From contig NZ_JALKCU010000001.1 of assembly GCF_023540835.1 (NCBI RefSeq), forward strand, positions 186,001 through 250,000: DNA of 64,000 nucleotides, read 5' to 3'. Made by a program: the position numbers and the translations under genes. The notes under the pieces were generated by a model. It was not told the DNA's origin. It did not search any database and worked only from the letters and a program-made list of their open reading frames with translations. Of the stretch, positions 1 through 9,290 are shown piece after piece. The DNA is from Marivivens geojensis (GTDB taxonomy: Bacteria > Pseudomonadota > Alphaproteobacteria > Rhodobacterales > Rhodobacteraceae). Positions within the stretch are counted from its first letter, which is position 1, and each line of letters opens with the position of its first letter.

Positions 1-2940
1 ACCGTATCGCGCGAGGTGATCGTAATCGCTGCCATAGGCCGAGGTTTCGGCGGCCATCATCGCCGTGTAGCCCCGCGCAGGATCGGTCCAAGCTTTGATC
101 AGGAGTTGGAACTTCGTCCATTCGTCATCGACGGATAGATCCTCGATCGCATCTTTGCGTTTCTTCGGGGACGCATCTGTCAGAATGGGCGCCCGAACCG
201 ATTTTGCGCCCGCTTTGATCGGGATGAATTCCGCATCCAAGGCCTCTTTGCGGCCAATGTCATTGAACGCGCCCAGCGCAACCATGGCCGCCTCAAGGAT
301 AAGCTGCTTGTCAAAATAGAGTTGTTGTTTCTCGCTCGGCGGGGTGCCCGTTTTGTAATCGTAAAGGATGACCTGACCGTCGTCTGTCTTATCAATACGG
401 TCGGCCTTGCCTTTGAGTTTGAAGTCGAGGTCGGGGAGGGTGATTTCCCCCCAAGCTTCAAGCTTGGCTGGCGCACCGCGTTTACGTCGGTCAATTTCGG
501 TCGAGAGGAACCAATCCGCCGCGCTGTCCATCCGTGCATACCAAAGTCGCCGCGTTGCGGGCCATGGACACTGGGCATCCAGTTCATCTTTGGTGAGTTG
601 CATCAAACGATCACGGGCCGCAGGAGTGGCGGGGTCGTGGTCTTCGCTTATGAACTTCTGCAGAACATCGTGGATGATGTTGCCGCGCAATGGGGCATCC
701 GCTGTCGGGACCAGAGGGTTCAACGCATAAAGTCCGAGCACTTTTTTCGCGTAGATCGCATAGGGATCGCGGATCAGCGTTTGGACTTGCGTGACGGACA
801 GTTCTTTGGGCCGTGCCTCGACAGGCGGGCAGGGCGATGGGCGTGGCGCAGGGGTGCCTCGTGGTTTGTCCGCGGCGCTGATGGCTTCGGCGGTTTTGAT
901 CCACTTCGACCCTCGCTCTCGCATCGCTTTCAGCGCCTCGGGTCCAGACTGATCCGCCAGACCGTCGAGCAAGTTGGTCAATCGGTTCACCCAGCGCGAC
1001 GGAACGGTCTGGGCTTCCTCGGATCGCGCTGCACGAGTGATCCAAACTTCCTTCGCAGCGATGGCCTGTTGGTAGTCATGCGCAGACAGACCAATGCGAC
1101 GTTCGGGCAGCAATAGCCCCGATTTTAGCCGCATGTCCCTGTTTAACCACGGATCAGGCGTCGGCGTTTCGGGCCACGTGCCGTCGTTCATCCCGCCCAA
1201 AATTACCAAGTCGGCGCTTTGAACACGGGCTTCAAGGGTTCCCCAGAACAGAAGGTTCGGATGGCTGATGTCGGGATTGCGGACTTCAGCGCCTGACAAA
1301 ATCGACCCAACGATCCCGCTATAGTCGCGCGCTGACAATGCGCCGCCGTGTTCGGCGTGCAGCGCGAGGTCAGTCATCACTGCCTTGGCCTTGCGACCAG
1401 CGGCTTCACCCCAAAGCCCACTTTCGCCAGCCATCGGGCCAGCGGCAAAGGCTTCTGTCAGCGCCAAATGCTGTGCAACGTGATCGGGGAGTGGGAGATC
1501 ATCGTCAGGCTTTGGCCCGCTATGGATTTGATCGAGCAATCCCCCGATCCATTCGGCCCAGTCCTTTTGCGCGTCCTTTTCTGCCCAGCCGCGTAGGTCG
1601 GCACCCTTTGGATAGGCTGGGCCTTTCTTGCGAATTGAGAGCTCTAGTTCGTTGGTAAGGCGAACATGGTCGCCACGGTTCCCGCCCGATGACACCAGCG
1701 GATGTTTCAGCAGCGCAAGCAGGCTTTCGCCCGTGATCTGATCGACCCGCAAACCAGCGACCTGACGCAGCAAACGCCCCGGCGCGGAAAGGTGCAAAGG
1801 TTGACCTGCAGAGTCATCTGGAACGACGTTCCAACGATCCAGTGCCGCAGCCACCTGACGTGTGAGCATTCGGTCGGGGGTGATCAACGCTGCCGTGATC
1901 CCTTCGTCCATTGCAGCGCGGAGCCGTAGCGCAATCGTTTCGGCCTCTGATCTGGGGGAGGGCGCCTCGACCAAGGTTAAATTTTCCATCGCGCTGGGCA
2001 GATCGCCTAATTCTTTGCCGTCCTTCAGCCATTGATCGGTCACGGGGGCAGGGCGCAGCGATAGCGAAATCACCCGATTACGCGCGGGGCTAAATGGTTC
2101 GGTCGTGTCCCAAGGACGGATGTCCGAAATCGAAAGGTCCAGCCGCTCCATCAGTAGCTTAAAGCGGTACTGGGGATGGTCCTCGAACCGCCGGCGGTCG
2201 GTCATGGCGTCCCAGATCGCGGGGGGCAGGTCGTAATCCACACCGGGGAGGATCACCGCGCCTTGGGGCAGGCGTGATACGGCCTCCATCAACATCGCGG
2301 TCGCGCCTCGCGATCCGGTTGAACCCGCGATGATGATTGGGTGCGTCGGAGGGGCGTCAGACCAGCGGGCAATGAGGAGTTCGATCACCATCCGCTGGCG
2401 AGCTTCGACGTCTGGTGGTTCTTGGGCGAAGTCGAAGTACTTAAGAACGATGCCGATGAACTCTTGGGTACGCGCCCAATGGCCCGACCTATCAGTCACG
2501 TCGAGGTCTAGCACGGTTTGCGGATCGACCCCTTCGCCATGCATTTCGTCCATCAATTTGGCGAGGCTATCCGAGAGCGCATAAAGAGCCGAGCGCGGCG
2601 CCAAATCGGGTTGACTGTCTAGCAATGCACCGACCAAGGGCGCCAATTCCAAACGACGACGCAGGCTCGCAACAGGGGGTGGCACGTCGATTGCCACAGG
2701 ATCGCGGGCAAGATCAGTGACCAGCCGCAGTCGTGGCAGCAACCCCGCAGGACCGTTGTCGAACACCTCGCGCATTCTACGCTGCATACGACGTGTGTTC
2801 AGGAAAATCTCAACTTTAGCGACCTCTTCGGGCGGCATTCCTTGCAGCCGCTCCATCACACCTTTGGTAAGGGAGTCGGCGAAATCCACCCCAGGGGGGA
2901 GACCAAAAATGCGGGGCTTATCGGTCGGTTCAAACATCAT
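1..2940 (-). CDS. addB: Double-strand break repair protein AddB, C-terminus cut by window edge
   Basis: AddB is the second subunit of the AddAB helicase-nuclease that processes DNA double-strand ends for RecA-dependent repair. Reading starts at ATG 2940 (a second ATG follows at once) and stays open to base 1, 980 codons, so only the last few residues should be missing. An ATP-site-like motif IIIAGSTGSRGATAM lies near residues 201-216. The C-terminal part has the RecB-family nuclease core GKADRID followed by LYDYKTG near residues 840-865. The start overlaps the end of the upstream nucleotidyltransferase gene by 11 bp, so the two are co-transcribed. addA would be expected just beyond the left edge. 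Several long plus-strand open frames across it are shadows. Confidence 0.93.
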   Translation of the reverse strand, partial: MMFEPTDKPRIFGLPPGVDFADSLTKGVMERLQGMPPEEVAKVEIFLNTRRMQRRMREVFDNGPAGLLPRLRLVTDLARDPVAIDVPPPVASLRRRLELAPLVGALLDSQPDLAPRSALYALSDSLAKLMDEMHGEGVDPQTVLDLDVTDRSGHWARTQEFIGIVLKYFDFAQEPPDVEARQRMVIELLIARWSDAPPTHPIIIAGSTGSRGATAMLMEAVSRLPQGAVILPGVDYDLPPAIWDAMTDRRRFEDHPQYRFKLLMERLDLSISDIRPWDTTEPFSPARNRVISLSLRPAPVTDQWLKDGKELGDLPSAMENLTLVEAPSPRSEAETIALRLRAAMDEGITAALITPDRMLTRQVAAALDRWNVVPDDSAGQPLHLSAPGRLLRQVAGLRVDQITGESLLALLKHPLVSSGGNRGDHVRLTNELELSIRKKGPAYPKGADLRGWAEKDAQKDWAEWIGGLLDQIHSGPKPDDDLPLPDHVAQHLALTEAFAAGPMAGESGLWGEAAGRKAKAVMTDLALHAEHGGALSARDYSGIVGSILSGAEVRNPDISHPNLLFWGTLEARVQSADLVILGGMNDGTWPETPTPDPWLNRDMRLKSGLLLPERRIGLSAHDYQQAIAAKEVWITRAARSEEAQTVPSRWVNRLTNLLDGLADQSGPEALKAMRERGSKWIKTAEAISAADKPRGTPAPRPSPCPPVEARPKELSVTQVQTLIRDPYAIYAKKVLGLYALNPLVPTADAPLRGNIIHDVLQKFISEDHDPATPAARDRLMQLTKDELDAQCPWPATRRLWYARMDSAADWFLSTEIDRRKRGAPAKLEAWGEITLPDLDFKLKGKADRIDKTDDGQVILYDYKTGTPPSEKQQLYFDKQLILEAAMVALGAFNDIGRKEALDAEFIPIKAGAKSVRAPILTDASPKKRKDAIEDLSVDDEWTKFQLLIKAWTDPARGYTAMMAAETSAYGSDYDHLARYG

Positions 2941-3598
2941 CACTCAACATCCTTTCGGCCACCGCGATGCTTTCGGGGCGGCCAACGTCACACCATTTAC
3001 CATTATATTCGACGCCGTAGAGCGTTCCTCTAGCCAGCATTCGGTTCCAGAGCTCCCACATAGAGAACGATTGTTCCGTGACTTCGTCCAGATCAGTCGT
3101 TCGAATGATCTGGCAGCCCGTATAGATCGCTCCAGCACCGCGCCGAATTTTACCCGTCTGGTCGGTTATGAAATCACCCTGACCCGAGTGGCCCAGCGCG
3201 TTGTCCTTGCTGACGAGCAAAAGTAGTCCCTCCATATCGTCGCGCCAATGTTGGTGCAGCTTATCAAAGGGGTTATCGCCGCGCCAAACTGCATCCGTGT
3301 TCATCGTGAAAACAGGCCCATCGCCCAGCAACGGCAAAGCATGTTTCAAACCGCCGCCCGTCTCACGTAGAAGGTCAGTTTCGTCCGAGATGTGAACATC
3401 CGCTGGGACGGCATCGCGGATTTGCTCTGCCTTATAATGCACGTTCACCACGCGGGTGAGCCTCTCCGCCAAATCGAGCGCATGAAATAATAGCGGTTTG
3501 CCCGCAACATTCACCATCGGCTTGGGTCTGTCGTTGGTCAGCGGCGCCATTCGGGTGCCAAGGCCAGCAGCAAAGAACAAAGCAGATTTTGGTGTCAT
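2930..3598 (-). CDS. murU: Nucleotidyltransferase, MurU-like (N-acetylmuramate 1-phosphate uridylyltransferase)
   Basis: This 222-residue protein has the sugar-1-phosphate nucleotidyltransferase fold: the signature AAGLGTRMAPL at residues 10-20, the substrate-loop residues RPKPMV just after it, and a metal-binding NTD at about 100-102. Next to an AmgK-type kinase it most likely makes UDP-MurNAc from MurNAc 1-phosphate, the second step of the fosfomycin-bypassing peptidoglycan recycling route known in Pseudomonas and alphaproteobacteria. Its start overlaps the amgK stop (ATG 3598, amgK end 3595) and its end overlaps addB. A mannose-1-phosphate guanylyltransferase role is the alternative on sequence alone; the neighbour favours MurU. 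Confidence 0.85.
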   Translation of the reverse strand: MTPKSALFFAAGLGTRMAPLTNDRPKPMVNVAGKPLLFHALDLAERLTRVVNVHYKAEQIRDAVPADVHISDETDLLRETGGGLKHALPLLGDGPVFTMNTDAVWRGDNPFDKLHQHWRDDMEGLLLLVSKDNALGHSGQGDFITDQTGKIRRGAGAIYTGCQIIRTTDLDEVTEQSFSMWELWNRMLARGTLYGVEYNGKWCDVGRPESIAVAERMLSDDV

Positions 3599-4500
3599 GT
3601 GGTCAGGTCCGGAAGGATCAATTCGGAAAGGTCTCGCAAGTCTGGATGAGCCAGATCGCGTCTGAGGTGGCTGATCACGCGCGGGATTAGTGGCTGATAT
3701 TTCAGCTTTTTGTCACGCTGCACTAGTCTAGCAAAAATACCGAGTATGCGGAGGTTTCGCTGCACAGCGATCGTCGAAAAGGCTGCCATATCGGCATCTT
3801 TGGTCAGTGCATCAACCGTGCGATCAGACACATCCCGCCGTGCATCGCGCAGTAGCGACACAAGATCATACAAAGGGTGCGCCAAAAATGCGTCCTGAAA
3901 GTCAAGGAGGCCGACGCGATCCGTCCCTTTTTGTTCGGGCCGCCAAATCAGGTTCTCAGCATGAAAATCCCGTAGTGAAAGGGTGAAAGGGTGAGGGGCC
4001 AAACGCTCTAACGCAGCCTTCATTGCAACGGTGATTTTTGACCCATCGGCGCTGGGCGCATACCATTCGGAATAAAGCCCGACCATGTCAGCGCCGACAT
4101 CGGGCGTCATCGTTTTCAGACCGGCTGGGGCAGGGCATCCGCTGATTTTTTGGATGCAGTCGGCAGCGGCTTGATACAGGGTCAGTTCATCCTCATCACC
4201 CGTCGCAATCCAATCGGCAAAGTGACGTGGGCCTAAGTCCCCAATGACCGCGAGGCCTGCGGTTTCATCGCATTTCAGGATTTCTGGCGGACATAGTCCA
4301 ATGCCTGCGAGGTGGGTCGCTATACGCAAAAATGGCGCGAGGTCTTCACCAGCTTCGGGTGGCGCGATCATCAGGATCACGCTTTCCCCATCGGGACTGA
4401 AGAGCCGTCGATAGCTACGAGCAGAGGCGTCGCCCGCAACAGGGGTTTGGTGCCAGTCCTGCCAAATGGTTCCGTTGAGAAATGTGGCAACATCAGACAT
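3595..4500 (-). CDS. amgK: Anomeric N-acetylmuramate/N-acetylglucosamine kinase AmgK
   Basis: This is a 301-residue aminoglycoside-phosphotransferase-fold kinase. The catalytic loop is visible as SLRDFHAENLIW and the metal-binding segment as GLLDFQDAF, about 20 residues later, as in the APH/choline kinase family. The N-terminal GDASARSYRRLF is typical of AmgK. It phosphorylates the anomeric carbon of MurNAc and GlcNAc freed from the wall, feeding MurU encoded directly downstream. It overlaps tsaE upstream by 8 bp and murU downstream by 4 bp, so the order tsaE-amgK-murU-addB forms one transcription unit, as in many alphaproteobacteria. Confidence 0.88.
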   Translation of the reverse strand: MSDVATFLNGTIWQDWHQTPVAGDASARSYRRLFSPDGESVILMIAPPEAGEDLAPFLRIATHLAGIGLCPPEILKCDETAGLAVIGDLGPRHFADWIATGDEDELTLYQAAADCIQKISGCPAPAGLKTMTPDVGADMVGLYSEWYAPSADGSKITVAMKAALERLAPHPFTLSLRDFHAENLIWRPEQKGTDRVGLLDFQDAFLAHPLYDLVSLLRDARRDVSDRTVDALTKDADMAAFSTIAVQRNLRILGIFARLVQRDKKLKYQPLIPRVISHLRRDLAHPDLRDLSELILPDLTT

Positions 4501-4951
4501 CGATTACGCCCAAACGTGTTTCCCAATCCGCTGGGCCAACAAACGTGACATGGTGTGGATCGGCGGCCACAAACCGCAATGTCAGAGCCGATTTTGGCGC
4601 GAGATCGGCCAGTCGATCAGGCCATTCGATAAGGCAAATTGCGGATTCGAATGCTTCGTCCAAACCGAGCTCAATCGCCTCGTCAGGGTGGCTAAGTCTA
4701 TAGAGGTCACAGTGCCAGATATCGATGTCGTCCTCGTAGGTTTGAACCAAGGTAAAAGTTGGCGATGGCACGTCCTCTTCGTAGCCAAGGCGGGCGCGGA
4801 TAAGGGCCCGTGAAAAGGCGGTTTTGCCAGCGCCAATATCCCCTTCTAAGAGTAATACATCGCCAGCCCGCAAAATCGGCGCAATCCGCTGCGCGAGCGC
4901 ATCGGTGTCCGTTTCGGACGGGAGTAAAATCGGGCCCTTGGTAAATGTCAT
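4493..4951 (-). CDS. tsaE: tRNA threonylcarbamoyladenosine biosynthesis ATPase TsaE
   Basis: A 152-residue P-loop ATPase with Walker A EGDIGAGKTAFSR at about residues 36-48, followed by the family segment VPSPTFTLVQTY and the later DLYRLSHPDE and LIEWPDR blocks that mark TsaE. TsaE works with TsaB and TsaD to attach threonylcarbamoyl to A37 of ANN-decoding tRNAs in the cytoplasm. Its partner gene tsaD lies about 9 kb away at 13733-14824 in this window. The gene begins the tsaE-amgK-murU-addB run and is 41 bp downstream of the PAS protein gene, so it may be read together with it. Confidence 0.93.
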   Translation of the reverse strand: MTFTKGPILLPSETDTDALAQRIAPILRAGDVLLLEGDIGAGKTAFSRALIRARLGYEEDVPSPTFTLVQTYEDDIDIWHCDLYRLSHPDEAIELGLDEAFESAICLIEWPDRLADLAPKSALTLRFVAADPHHVTFVGPADWETRLGVIDV

Positions 4952-4992
4952 GCCCCCAAACTAAGGGTTGGTGGTGCACTCGCAAGAGGCAA

Positions 4993-6561
4993 TCAACCTT
5001 GCGCCGCCCAAAGTGCGATGACGGCTTCGCGTCCAGACTTGCTATCGCCCGTATGACGGAACCGAACGAGCGTCGCACCGTTGGGCATCGGGCGAGTGCT
5101 GCACTCCAGTAAACGTCCATCATTGTGACGTATGGTATCGCTCCAGACCTGAGAAGATCGACTAAGGCCTCCATCTTCGCGCAGCCTCGTCCAGATCGGC
5201 GTTGGGGCTGAGGCGTCCTGCCAAAAGCGGGATTCATCAAGCAGGGTAGAGCCGACAAAGGGCGCAGTTTTCGTGTAGTTCCAAAGCTGATGGTAGCTTT
5301 GGTTCGACATGATCATGATTCCTGCCGCCGAAAAGACCGCGATAGCGTCATCGAGGCTATCCATCACGGCCTGACCCGTTTCGATCTGCGCCTCAAATCG
5401 CCGAGTGAGCGAGATTTCAGAGGTCACGTCTTCGACAAGAAAAGCCAAAGCACCGTCAGGATGAGGTCGTCCGACAAATCTGTACACTTGACCGTTGGAA
5501 AGTTCCCAATTCACCGAATAACGTCCTGCTTTGGCCTCTTTCTCGAGCGATACAATTTGATCGCGCCATGATCGCTGATCAGCTGCAACATGGATGTTCT
5601 TTTGGTCCCGAAGCCTGTCGAAAAAGGTGTGCAGTTTGGGCCGAGAAGCGAGGAAATCGGCAGGAATTTCGGTCAGATCGTGAAGGGCAGGGTTGAACAC
5701 GATCAATTCGCGGTCACTGTTGAAGATGGCCAAACCGACTGACAATTGGGCAAAGGTTTTGACCAAGGTTTGCACATAACTGCGTTGGGTTTCTTCGGCT
5801 TTCGTCACCTTTGTTACATCAACGGCAAAGTGGATCGTCTCGGCGTTGCGATGCGCCTTGGTGACTTCAAACCATTTTGGCGACCGACCGGTGCCTAGGT
5901 CTATGCTGTGACGTGTTGGGATGAGGTCGTCTTGGGTATCGAGTTTAGAAAACAATTCCGCAGGCGGCCATGGTGGGATTTCGGTTTCCGCATAACCAGC
6001 CACCAGCGCGGCGAGGTCTAGGTAGCTCCGATTGGCCCAAGTGATTGTACCCGTGTCATCCTGCTTCCAGATCAACTGAGGTGCGCTTTCTGCTATTCCG
6101 CGCAGGGTATGAAGCTCGTCCTCAATCGATGTAAGCGTCGCGATATCAACGGCTGTTCGGCGTCGAAATCCTTCTTGATATGTGACGCGGATGATCCCGT
6201 CACAAAGCTCAACATCGAGACGTAAGTCTGGGTCTGAGGGGGATGTCAGCATCTTTGATCCACCTGACTGGATCGAGGACATTGTGGTCCTGATTTGAGG
6301 GAAATTCGACGCAAAGAAACCGAGGAAGCGATCCCAATCCGTTTTCTCTGTCGCTCTGCGACGCAGAAGGGCCTTAGCGGATGGCGTCGCATCAATCAAT
6401 TTCGTCTCGTCAAAGAGAAACACGATCTCATCTTCGGCTTCGCGGATCATGGCGCGGGTGCTTTGGTTTTTCTGATCTAAGAACCGCGCCAGAACGGAAA
6501 TAATTAATCCGGCCGCCGCGACAGAGATGAGGCAGAGCCCAAAAAGATACATGCCCGACAT
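4993..6561 (-). CDS. Membrane-anchored multi-PAS protein without a kinase domain
   Basis: A 522-residue protein with one N-terminal membrane segment (about residues 4-26, MYLFGLCLISVAAAGLII) and then at least three PAS-like modules, roughly residues 150-260, 270-375 and 385-510. PAS-type phrases seen are APQLIWKQDDTGTITWAN, VGLAIFNSDRELIVFNPA and DDAIAVFSAAGIMIMSN. There is no histidine-kinase, cyclase or phosphodiesterase domain after the last PAS module; the protein ends shortly after a conserved-looking VRFRHTGDSKSG segment. It probably senses a ligand or redox state and signals through a partner. It lies 57 bp downstream of regB on the same strand, which makes a link to redox signalling possible but unproven. 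Confidence 0.75.
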   Translation of the reverse strand: MSGMYLFGLCLISVAAAGLIISVLARFLDQKNQSTRAMIREAEDEIVFLFDETKLIDATPSAKALLRRRATEKTDWDRFLGFFASNFPQIRTTMSSIQSGGSKMLTSPSDPDLRLDVELCDGIIRVTYQEGFRRRTAVDIATLTSIEDELHTLRGIAESAPQLIWKQDDTGTITWANRSYLDLAALVAGYAETEIPPWPPAELFSKLDTQDDLIPTRHSIDLGTGRSPKWFEVTKAHRNAETIHFAVDVTKVTKAEETQRSYVQTLVKTFAQLSVGLAIFNSDRELIVFNPALHDLTEIPADFLASRPKLHTFFDRLRDQKNIHVAADQRSWRDQIVSLEKEAKAGRYSVNWELSNGQVYRFVGRPHPDGALAFLVEDVTSEISLTRRFEAQIETGQAVMDSLDDAIAVFSAAGIMIMSNQSYHQLWNYTKTAPFVGSTLLDESRFWQDASAPTPIWTRLREDGGLSRSSQVWSDTIRHNDGRLLECSTRPMPNGATLVRFRHTGDSKSGREAVIALWAAQG

Positions 6562-6618
6562 CGGTCGAATCCCTTGTTTGCAACAAAGGAACTTTTACGG
6601 ATCAGGGTTAATTGCGCG

Positions 6619-7974
6619 TTAATCGCCAAAGGGCAGGTTTTCACCCAAACCGCCAGCGCGGTCGCCCTTGGACGGGTCGATCTGGTCGCGGTTCCATGTG
6701 ACGGCGACCAAGGCCCCACCGAGCGCCCCGCCGTTCGCAAAATCGAGCCGCGCCCCTGACCGTTCAAGCAGCGTTTTCGCGATAAACAGGCCCAAACCCA
6801 TGCCTTCGTAACCTGGGCGACTGGTGTCTTCCCGACGTCGCATGAACGGATCACCGATGCGAGCTAGAATGGCAGACGGATACCCTGGTCCATCGTCCGA
6901 AATGCGCACACTGACGGATTTTTCGGTCCATGTGCTTTCGATCAGTACTTTATCCGACGAAAAATCGACCGCATTTTGCACAAGGTTGCGAAGTCCATGC
7001 ACTATTTCTGGCCGACGTTCGATGATCGGTTGGCGTGCTGGCATCTCTGTTTCATCAGAGATCACGAATTCCAATCGTTTGCCACGCATCAGGTGGGGTT
7101 CTGCAGCTTCTTGCAAGAGACCTTCTAATGGAACGCGGCGCATGTGCAGGTCGTCTTTGCCTGCGCGGCCCATCGACCGAAGGATCGCAGTGCAGCGATT
7201 GGCTTGTTCCCCGATCAGGCGCACATCGTCTGCAAGGTCTGGATCATCCCCCAATTCATCTAACAACTCACCGCTGACCAGCTTAATCGTCGCGAGAGGC
7301 GTGCCCAATTCGTGCGCAGCAGCAGCGACAACACCACCCAGATCGGTGAGCTTTTGTTCACGGGCAAGCGCCATTTGCGTCGCCAGCAAAGCATCAGACA
7401 TTTCGTGGATCTCAGACGTGATCAAACGCGCATAGGCGCCAAGGAATACAACACCAATCACAAGCGCGACCCAGAACCCGAACCGAAAGAGGTCGGGCAT
7501 CTGCAATACGTCACCTGCCGTTGAGCGTAGCGGTATGTGCCACGCAGCGAGGGCGGTTAGAATAAGGATTGTGATGATCCCGAGGATCGCAGTATCGCGG
7601 AGACGCAAGAACGTTGCTGCGATGGTGACAGGTGCTAGCACCAACAGGGCAAACGGGTTGTTCAAACCGCCAGTGAGGTACAGGAGCAGACACAACTGAA
7701 GCAAATCGAAGAGAAGCATCAGCATCGCTTCGAGTTCGGACAGACGCTTGGTTTCGGGATACAGGAACGTCGAAAACAGGTTGGCGATGATTGATGCACC
7801 GATTGCCATCGCGGCAAGGCCTACCTCAAGGTCGAGGCCTAAAATCCGCACCGAAACAACGAGCGCAGTGATCTGGCCTAGAATGGCGATCCATCGCAAA
7901 ATGACCAAGGTCCGTAGGCGGACCCAACTGCTTCTCTCGCGATCGTGATGTTTGATTTGCCGGTCAGGGATCAT
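6619..7974 (-). CDS. regB: Redox-responsive sensor histidine kinase RegB/PrrB (ActS)
   Basis: This is the membrane sensor of the global redox two-component system that controls respiration, carbon and nitrogen fixation genes in alphaproteobacteria. Counting from ATG 7974 it has 451 residues and about six membrane segments in residues 20-190. The ubiquinone-binding heptad GGLNNPF is at 102-108, the H-box AAAAHELGTPLA has His221, and a cysteine lies at 261 in QANRCTAIL. The His-to-Cys distance of 40 residues equals that of H225 and redox-active C265 in Rhodobacter capsulatus RegB. The N-box NLVQNAV and GMGLGLFIAK ATP-lid motifs are intact. The frame is open 54 bp further upstream, but the inner ATG gives the usual length. 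It is transcribed divergently from senC-regA. Confidence 0.93.
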   Translation of the reverse strand: MIPDRQIKHHDRERSSWVRLRTLVILRWIAILGQITALVVSVRILGLDLEVGLAAMAIGASIIANLFSTFLYPETKRLSELEAMLMLLFDLLQLCLLLYLTGGLNNPFALLVLAPVTIAATFLRLRDTAILGIITILILTALAAWHIPLRSTAGDVLQMPDLFRFGFWVALVIGVVFLGAYARLITSEIHEMSDALLATQMALAREQKLTDLGGVVAAAAHELGTPLATIKLVSGELLDELGDDPDLADDVRLIGEQANRCTAILRSMGRAGKDDLHMRRVPLEGLLQEAAEPHLMRGKRLEFVISDETEMPARQPIIERRPEIVHGLRNLVQNAVDFSSDKVLIESTWTEKSVSVRISDDGPGYPSAILARIGDPFMRRREDTSRPGYEGMGLGLFIAKTLLERSGARLDFANGGALGGALVAVTWNRDQIDPSKGDRAGGLGENLPFGD

Positions 7975-8054
7975 TTTCGTCCAATCTGCGTCATGCTGAA
8001 CTATTGTTATTTGGACCCGCAGCGGCAATCAATGCGCGACCAAAGGAGAGTTCG

Positions 8055-8681
8055 ATGGAAAAGAAAATTGCTCTAGCTGCTGTATCAGTCGCCGCGTTGT
8101 TTATTGGTGGTACCTTTGCCGTGGTGAAATTGAACGCACCTGATCAGGATTTTGCTCAATGTGGTGCAACGGCAGTCGCTGGCAGCTCGATCGGCGGTCC
8201 GTTCGAACTGGTGAACAAGGACGGTGTGACCGTCACCGATACTGATGTCATCACAGGCCCGACCGTTTTGTATTTCGGCTACACCTTCTGCCCAGATGTT
8301 TGCCCGCTCGATAACATGCGCAATTCTCAGGCGGTTCAGATCCTTGATGAAAAAGGGATTTCTGTCACGCCAGTGTTTATTTCCATCGACCCTGAGCGGG
8401 ACACTCCAGAGCGCGTGGGCGAATTTGCCTATAACTTCCACGACCGTATGATTGGCCTCACAGGGACGCCCGAACAGACCGATGCAGCCTCCAAAGCCTA
8501 TCGGACCTATTACCAGAAAGAGGCGAATGGTGATCCTGAGTATTACCTCGTTGATCACTCTGTTCAGTCCTATTTCAACATCCCAGGCTATGGTGTGATT
8601 GACGTTTTCGGTCATAACGACACTCCAGAAAACGTGGCGCAAAGGATGGAGTGCCTGATCGAAATGGTTGGTGCGAATTGA
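8055..8681 (+). CDS. senC: SenC/PrrC, Sco1-family copper protein of the Reg locus
   Basis: Starts at ATG 8055 behind the ribosome site AAAGGAG at 8042-8048; the frame is open upstream but that start would lack a site. The 208-residue protein has an N-terminal membrane anchor (residues 5-25) and a periplasmic thioredoxin fold with copper ligands C79 and C83 (FCPDVCP) and His168 (LVDHSV). Sco proteins deliver copper to the CuA site of cytochrome c oxidase, and in Rhodobacter SenC also feeds the signal from cbb3 oxidase to RegB. It is the first gene of a senC-regA unit divergent from regB. Two further Sco genes lie in the island at 25300 and 26403. Confidence 0.93.
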   Translation: MEKKIALAAVSVAALFIGGTFAVVKLNAPDQDFAQCGATAVAGSSIGGPFELVNKDGVTVTDTDVITGPTVLYFGYTFCPDVCPLDNMRNSQAVQILDEKGISVTPVFISIDPERDTPERVGEFAYNFHDRMIGLTGTPEQTDAASKAYRTYYQKEANGDPEYYLVDHSVQSYFNIPGYGVIDVFGHNDTPENVAQRMECLIEMVGAN

Positions 8682-8735
8682 CCTTGGGGCCTCTGCCCGC
8701 TACCTGTTGAGAGCGCGACATATGAGGCGGACCTA

Positions 8736-9287
8736 ATGGATAATGAACCCATTGATCTGGGCGAAGACAGAACGCTGCTCTTGGTGGATGATGACGAACC
8801 GTTTTTGAAACGGCTCGCCAAGGCTATGGAGAAACGTGGGTTTTCTGTGGAAACCGCTGGGTCTGTCGTTGCTGGTAAGGCAATCGCGACCGCTCGACCG
8901 AGTGCCTACGCGGTCGTCGATCTAAGGCTCGAAGATGGGAACGGTCTGGACGTTGTTGAAACGCTGCGCGAGCGCCGTCCAGACAGCCGTATCGTTGTTC
9001 TTACAGGATATGGTGCGATTGCAACGGCTGTGGCTGCAGTGAAAATCGGCGCAACGGACTATTTGTCCAAGCCCGCCGACGCCAACGACATCGTCAACGC
9101 TTTGCTGCAAAAGGGTGATGAGCTACCGCCGCCGCCTGAAAACCCAATGAGCGCGGATCGCGTGCGTTGGGAACATATCCAGCGGGTCTACGAACTGTGT
9201 GATCGCAACGTGTCCGAAACGGCACGGCGTCTGAATATGCACCGTCGGACGCTTCAGCGTATTCTGGCAAAGCGTAGCCCGAAGTAA
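8736..9287 (+). CDS. regA: Response regulator RegA/PrrA (ActR)
   Basis: A 183-residue DNA-binding response regulator. The receiver domain shows the acidic pair in LLLVDDDEP, phospho-acceptor Asp62 in AVVDLRLEDGNG, a Thr/Lys pair in VLTGYGAI and YLSKPADA, then a proline hinge LPPPPENP typical of RegA. The C-terminal Fis-type helix-turn-helix is NVSETARRLNMHRRTLQRI. It is phosphorylated by RegB when the quinone pool is reduced. It lies 54 bp after senC. The divergent regB, senC-regA arrangement followed by ahcY is the classic Rhodobacterales order. Confidence 0.96.
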   Translation: MDNEPIDLGEDRTLLLVDDDEPFLKRLAKAMEKRGFSVETAGSVVAGKAIATARPSAYAVVDLRLEDGNGLDVVETLRERRPDSRIVVLTGYGAIATAVAAVKIGATDYLSKPADANDIVNALLQKGDELPPPPENPMSADRVRWEHIQRVYELCDRNVSETARRLNMHRRTLQRILAKRSPK

Positions 9288-9290
9288 GGG

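Noticed and set aside
322-1116. 264-codon plus-strand frame at the left edge
   Set aside because: Shadow of addB, whose nuclease motif lies on the other strand in the same bases.
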